Of a DNA stretch of 64,000 bases, positions 62,872 through 64,000 are shown in pieces. The notes under the pieces were generated by a model, which saw nothing but the letters and a program-made list of their open reading frames with translations, had not been told where the DNA came from and searched no databases. Source of the DNA: Lachnospiraceae bacterium (GTDB taxonomy: Bacteria; Bacillota; Clostridia; Lachnospirales; Lachnospiraceae); NCBI GenBank assembly GCA_009911185.1, contig QXWW01000003.1, positions 62,001-126,000 on the forward strand, read 5' to 3'. Position 1 is the first letter of the stretch. Each line of letters starts with the position of its first letter. The position numbers and the translations under genes were made by a program.

Positions 62872-63441
62872 ATGTCACGAAAAGGATTATCCACAGACAT
62901 CATTATAAAAGCAGCCGCAGAAATAATTTCCGTAAAAGGTTTTGATAAATTTTCGCTTCGAGAGTTAGCGGATAAATTGGGGGTAAAAGCGGCCTCTCTT
63001 TACAATCATATCAATAATTTATCCGAATTGACTTCTGATATTGGACGACTGACTCTGAGAAAAATGTCTGAACAATTATATGAAGGGTTAGAAGGGAAAT
63101 CTCCCCAAGATATGCTTACTCATATTGCAATCGGTTATCGAAAGTTTGCAAAAGAAAATCCAGAATTGTACAAGACAATCATTAAAATCCCGGCTACGGG
63201 AAATTTGGAATTGCTTGAGGAAGGACAAAATATTGTTCATAAAATGTACCAAATATTAAGGTCTTATGGTCTATTGGAAGGAGAAATTGTCCAGTTTAGC
63301 CGATCAATCCGTAGTTCTATGCATGGATTTATAACTTTGGAAGAAGCAGGATTTTTTCGTGATGAGATTGATATTGATGAAAGCTATTCAAAAATGATTC
63401 AGTCATACATTACTTTATTGGAGCTAAAAAAGATTAAATAA
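62872..63441 (+). CDS. TetR/AcrR family regulator
   Basis: 189 residues from ATG 62872 with AGGAG upstream. HTH: IIIKAAAEIISVKGFDKFSL, RELADKLGVKAASLYNHINN. The C-terminal ligand domain is of the WHG type (FITLEEAGFF). It may control the following MBL-fold gene, 46 bases downstream. Confidence 0.85.
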   Translation: MSRKGLSTDIIIKAAAEIISVKGFDKFSLRELADKLGVKAASLYNHINNLSELTSDIGRLTLRKMSEQLYEGLEGKSPQDMLTHIAIGYRKFAKENPELYKTIIKIPATGNLELLEEGQNIVHKMYQILRSYGLLEGEIVQFSRSIRSSMHGFITLEEAGFFRDEIDIDESYSKMIQSYITLLELKKIK

Positions 63442-63487
63442 GAACCTAGAATTATGAATCATACATAATGTGAAAAGGGTGGGAAAT

Positions 63488-64000
63488 ATGGAGATACAGA
63501 GAATTTGTTGTGGGAATGTTAACAGCTATATTGTTTCCAATGAGAAGAATGCTATATTGGTGGATACAGGGCGGGAGGAATATTGTCAAAAAGTTCTGAA
63601 TGCCTGCAAAATGTTTCATATGCGTTTGCTTGTGCTGACACATGGACATGTAGACCATGTCCAAAATGCTGCCTTTTTAGCAAATGCCCTGCGTATTCCT
63701 GTTGCAATAAATCAAGAGGATATACCTTTGTTAAAAGATAATATGCTTCAAATACTATCTTCAAGAGGAATATTTGGAAAAATTGTTTTATCCGCATCCC
63801 TAAAAAGTTTTAAGAAGGATAAAATACCCCCTATTGTTCCAACGATTTTTTTAAATGATAACGATGTTCTTGATTCCTATGGGATTTCGGCAAAGGTGAT
63901 TGCTTTGCCAGGACATACAAAAGGCTCTATCGGGCTGGATATAGAGCAAAGAAATTTACTTGTTGGGGATGCGTTGATGAATATGTTTTATCCTACAACT
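63488..64000 (+). CDS. MBL-fold metallo-hydrolase, cut by window end
   Basis: 171 codons visible from ATG 63488 and still open at the end. Beta-lactamase-fold motifs: LVDTGREEY, LTHGHVDHVQNA (HxHxDH), PGHTKGSIG and VGDALMNMF. Such enzymes are hydrolases with two metals, often glyoxalase II-like. Substrate unknown. It follows the TetR gene. Confidence 0.88.
   Translation, partial: MEIQRICCGNVNSYIVSNEKNAILVDTGREEYCQKVLNACKMFHMRLLVLTHGHVDHVQNAAFLANALRIPVAINQEDIPLLKDNMLQILSSRGIFGKIVLSASLKSFKKDKIPPIVPTIFLNDNDVLDSYGISAKVIALPGHTKGSIGLDIEQRNLLVGDALMNMFYPTT

Noticed and set aside
1-64000. CRISPR array, tRNA or rRNA genes
   Set aside because: No regularly spaced direct repeats of CRISPR form, no cloverleaf or rRNA-like sequence noticed by eye; integration is in a protein gene, not a tRNA.

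Overview
The window looks like the chromosome of a spore-forming, hydrogen-producing anaerobe of the Clostridia, most likely a gut Lachnospiraceae. The evidence is a cotJABC spore-coat operon, a monomeric [FeFe]-hydrogenase, feoAB, GHKL/LytTR two-component pairs, CPBP proteases, BlaI/BlaR1-type regulators and many resolvase-type serine recombinases. I saw no rRNA, tRNA, CRISPR array or conjugation machinery.

Layout. 1-6.8 kb is ordinary chromosome: the DUF5717/DUF5716-type operon with a TPR protein, a coiled-coil membrane protein, a PIG-L deacetylase and a membrane metallophosphoesterase. From 7.06 to 51.69 kb the spore-coat gene cotJC (minus strand) is cut into three pieces by two adjacent insertions. 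The pieces are codons 1-61 at 51505-51687, codons 62-174 at 11606-11944 and codons 175-201 at 7062-7145. Element 1 is 4,460 bp between GAAG cores; it carries a serine recombinase, a 54-aa ORF, a flavodoxin/ferredoxin gene with its Rrf2 regulator, and relics. Element 2 is 39,560 bp between GGTA cores; it is an accessory island. Removing both core to core gives an uninterrupted 201-codon cotJC. Joining the outer arms of each element gives an attP-like interrupted palindrome, as expected for serine recombinases.

Element 2, left to right, holds an AbiEi/AbiEii pair with a dUTPase/dCTP-deaminase-fold protein; a pile of IS and chemoreceptor fragments; a decayed second AbiE; AraC, PHP and a broken MATE gene; an acetyltransferase; a second complete serine recombinase; and BlaI/BlaR1. 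It continues with broken IS4 and ABC genes, a MerR membrane regulator, CIRCE-Hsp20-antiporter, a LytTR/GHKL pair, CPBP proteases, two ABC transporters with a wrecked response regulator, a methyltransferase, a dead recombinase, a PH-domain protein and a broken TipA-like MerR gene. About a third of its genes are truncated or frameshifted.

From 51.7 kb the backbone resumes: cotJB, cotJA, feoAB, hydrogenase, a lysoplasmalogenase with two chemoreceptors (minus strand), a second LytTR/GHKL pair, a TetR regulator and the start of an MBL-fold hydrolase cut by the window end.

The main idea to test is whether the interrupted cotJC is rebuilt in the mother cell during sporulation by excision, as known for sigK/skin and spsM/SPbeta in Bacillus subtilis, or whether it is a permanently broken coat gene.
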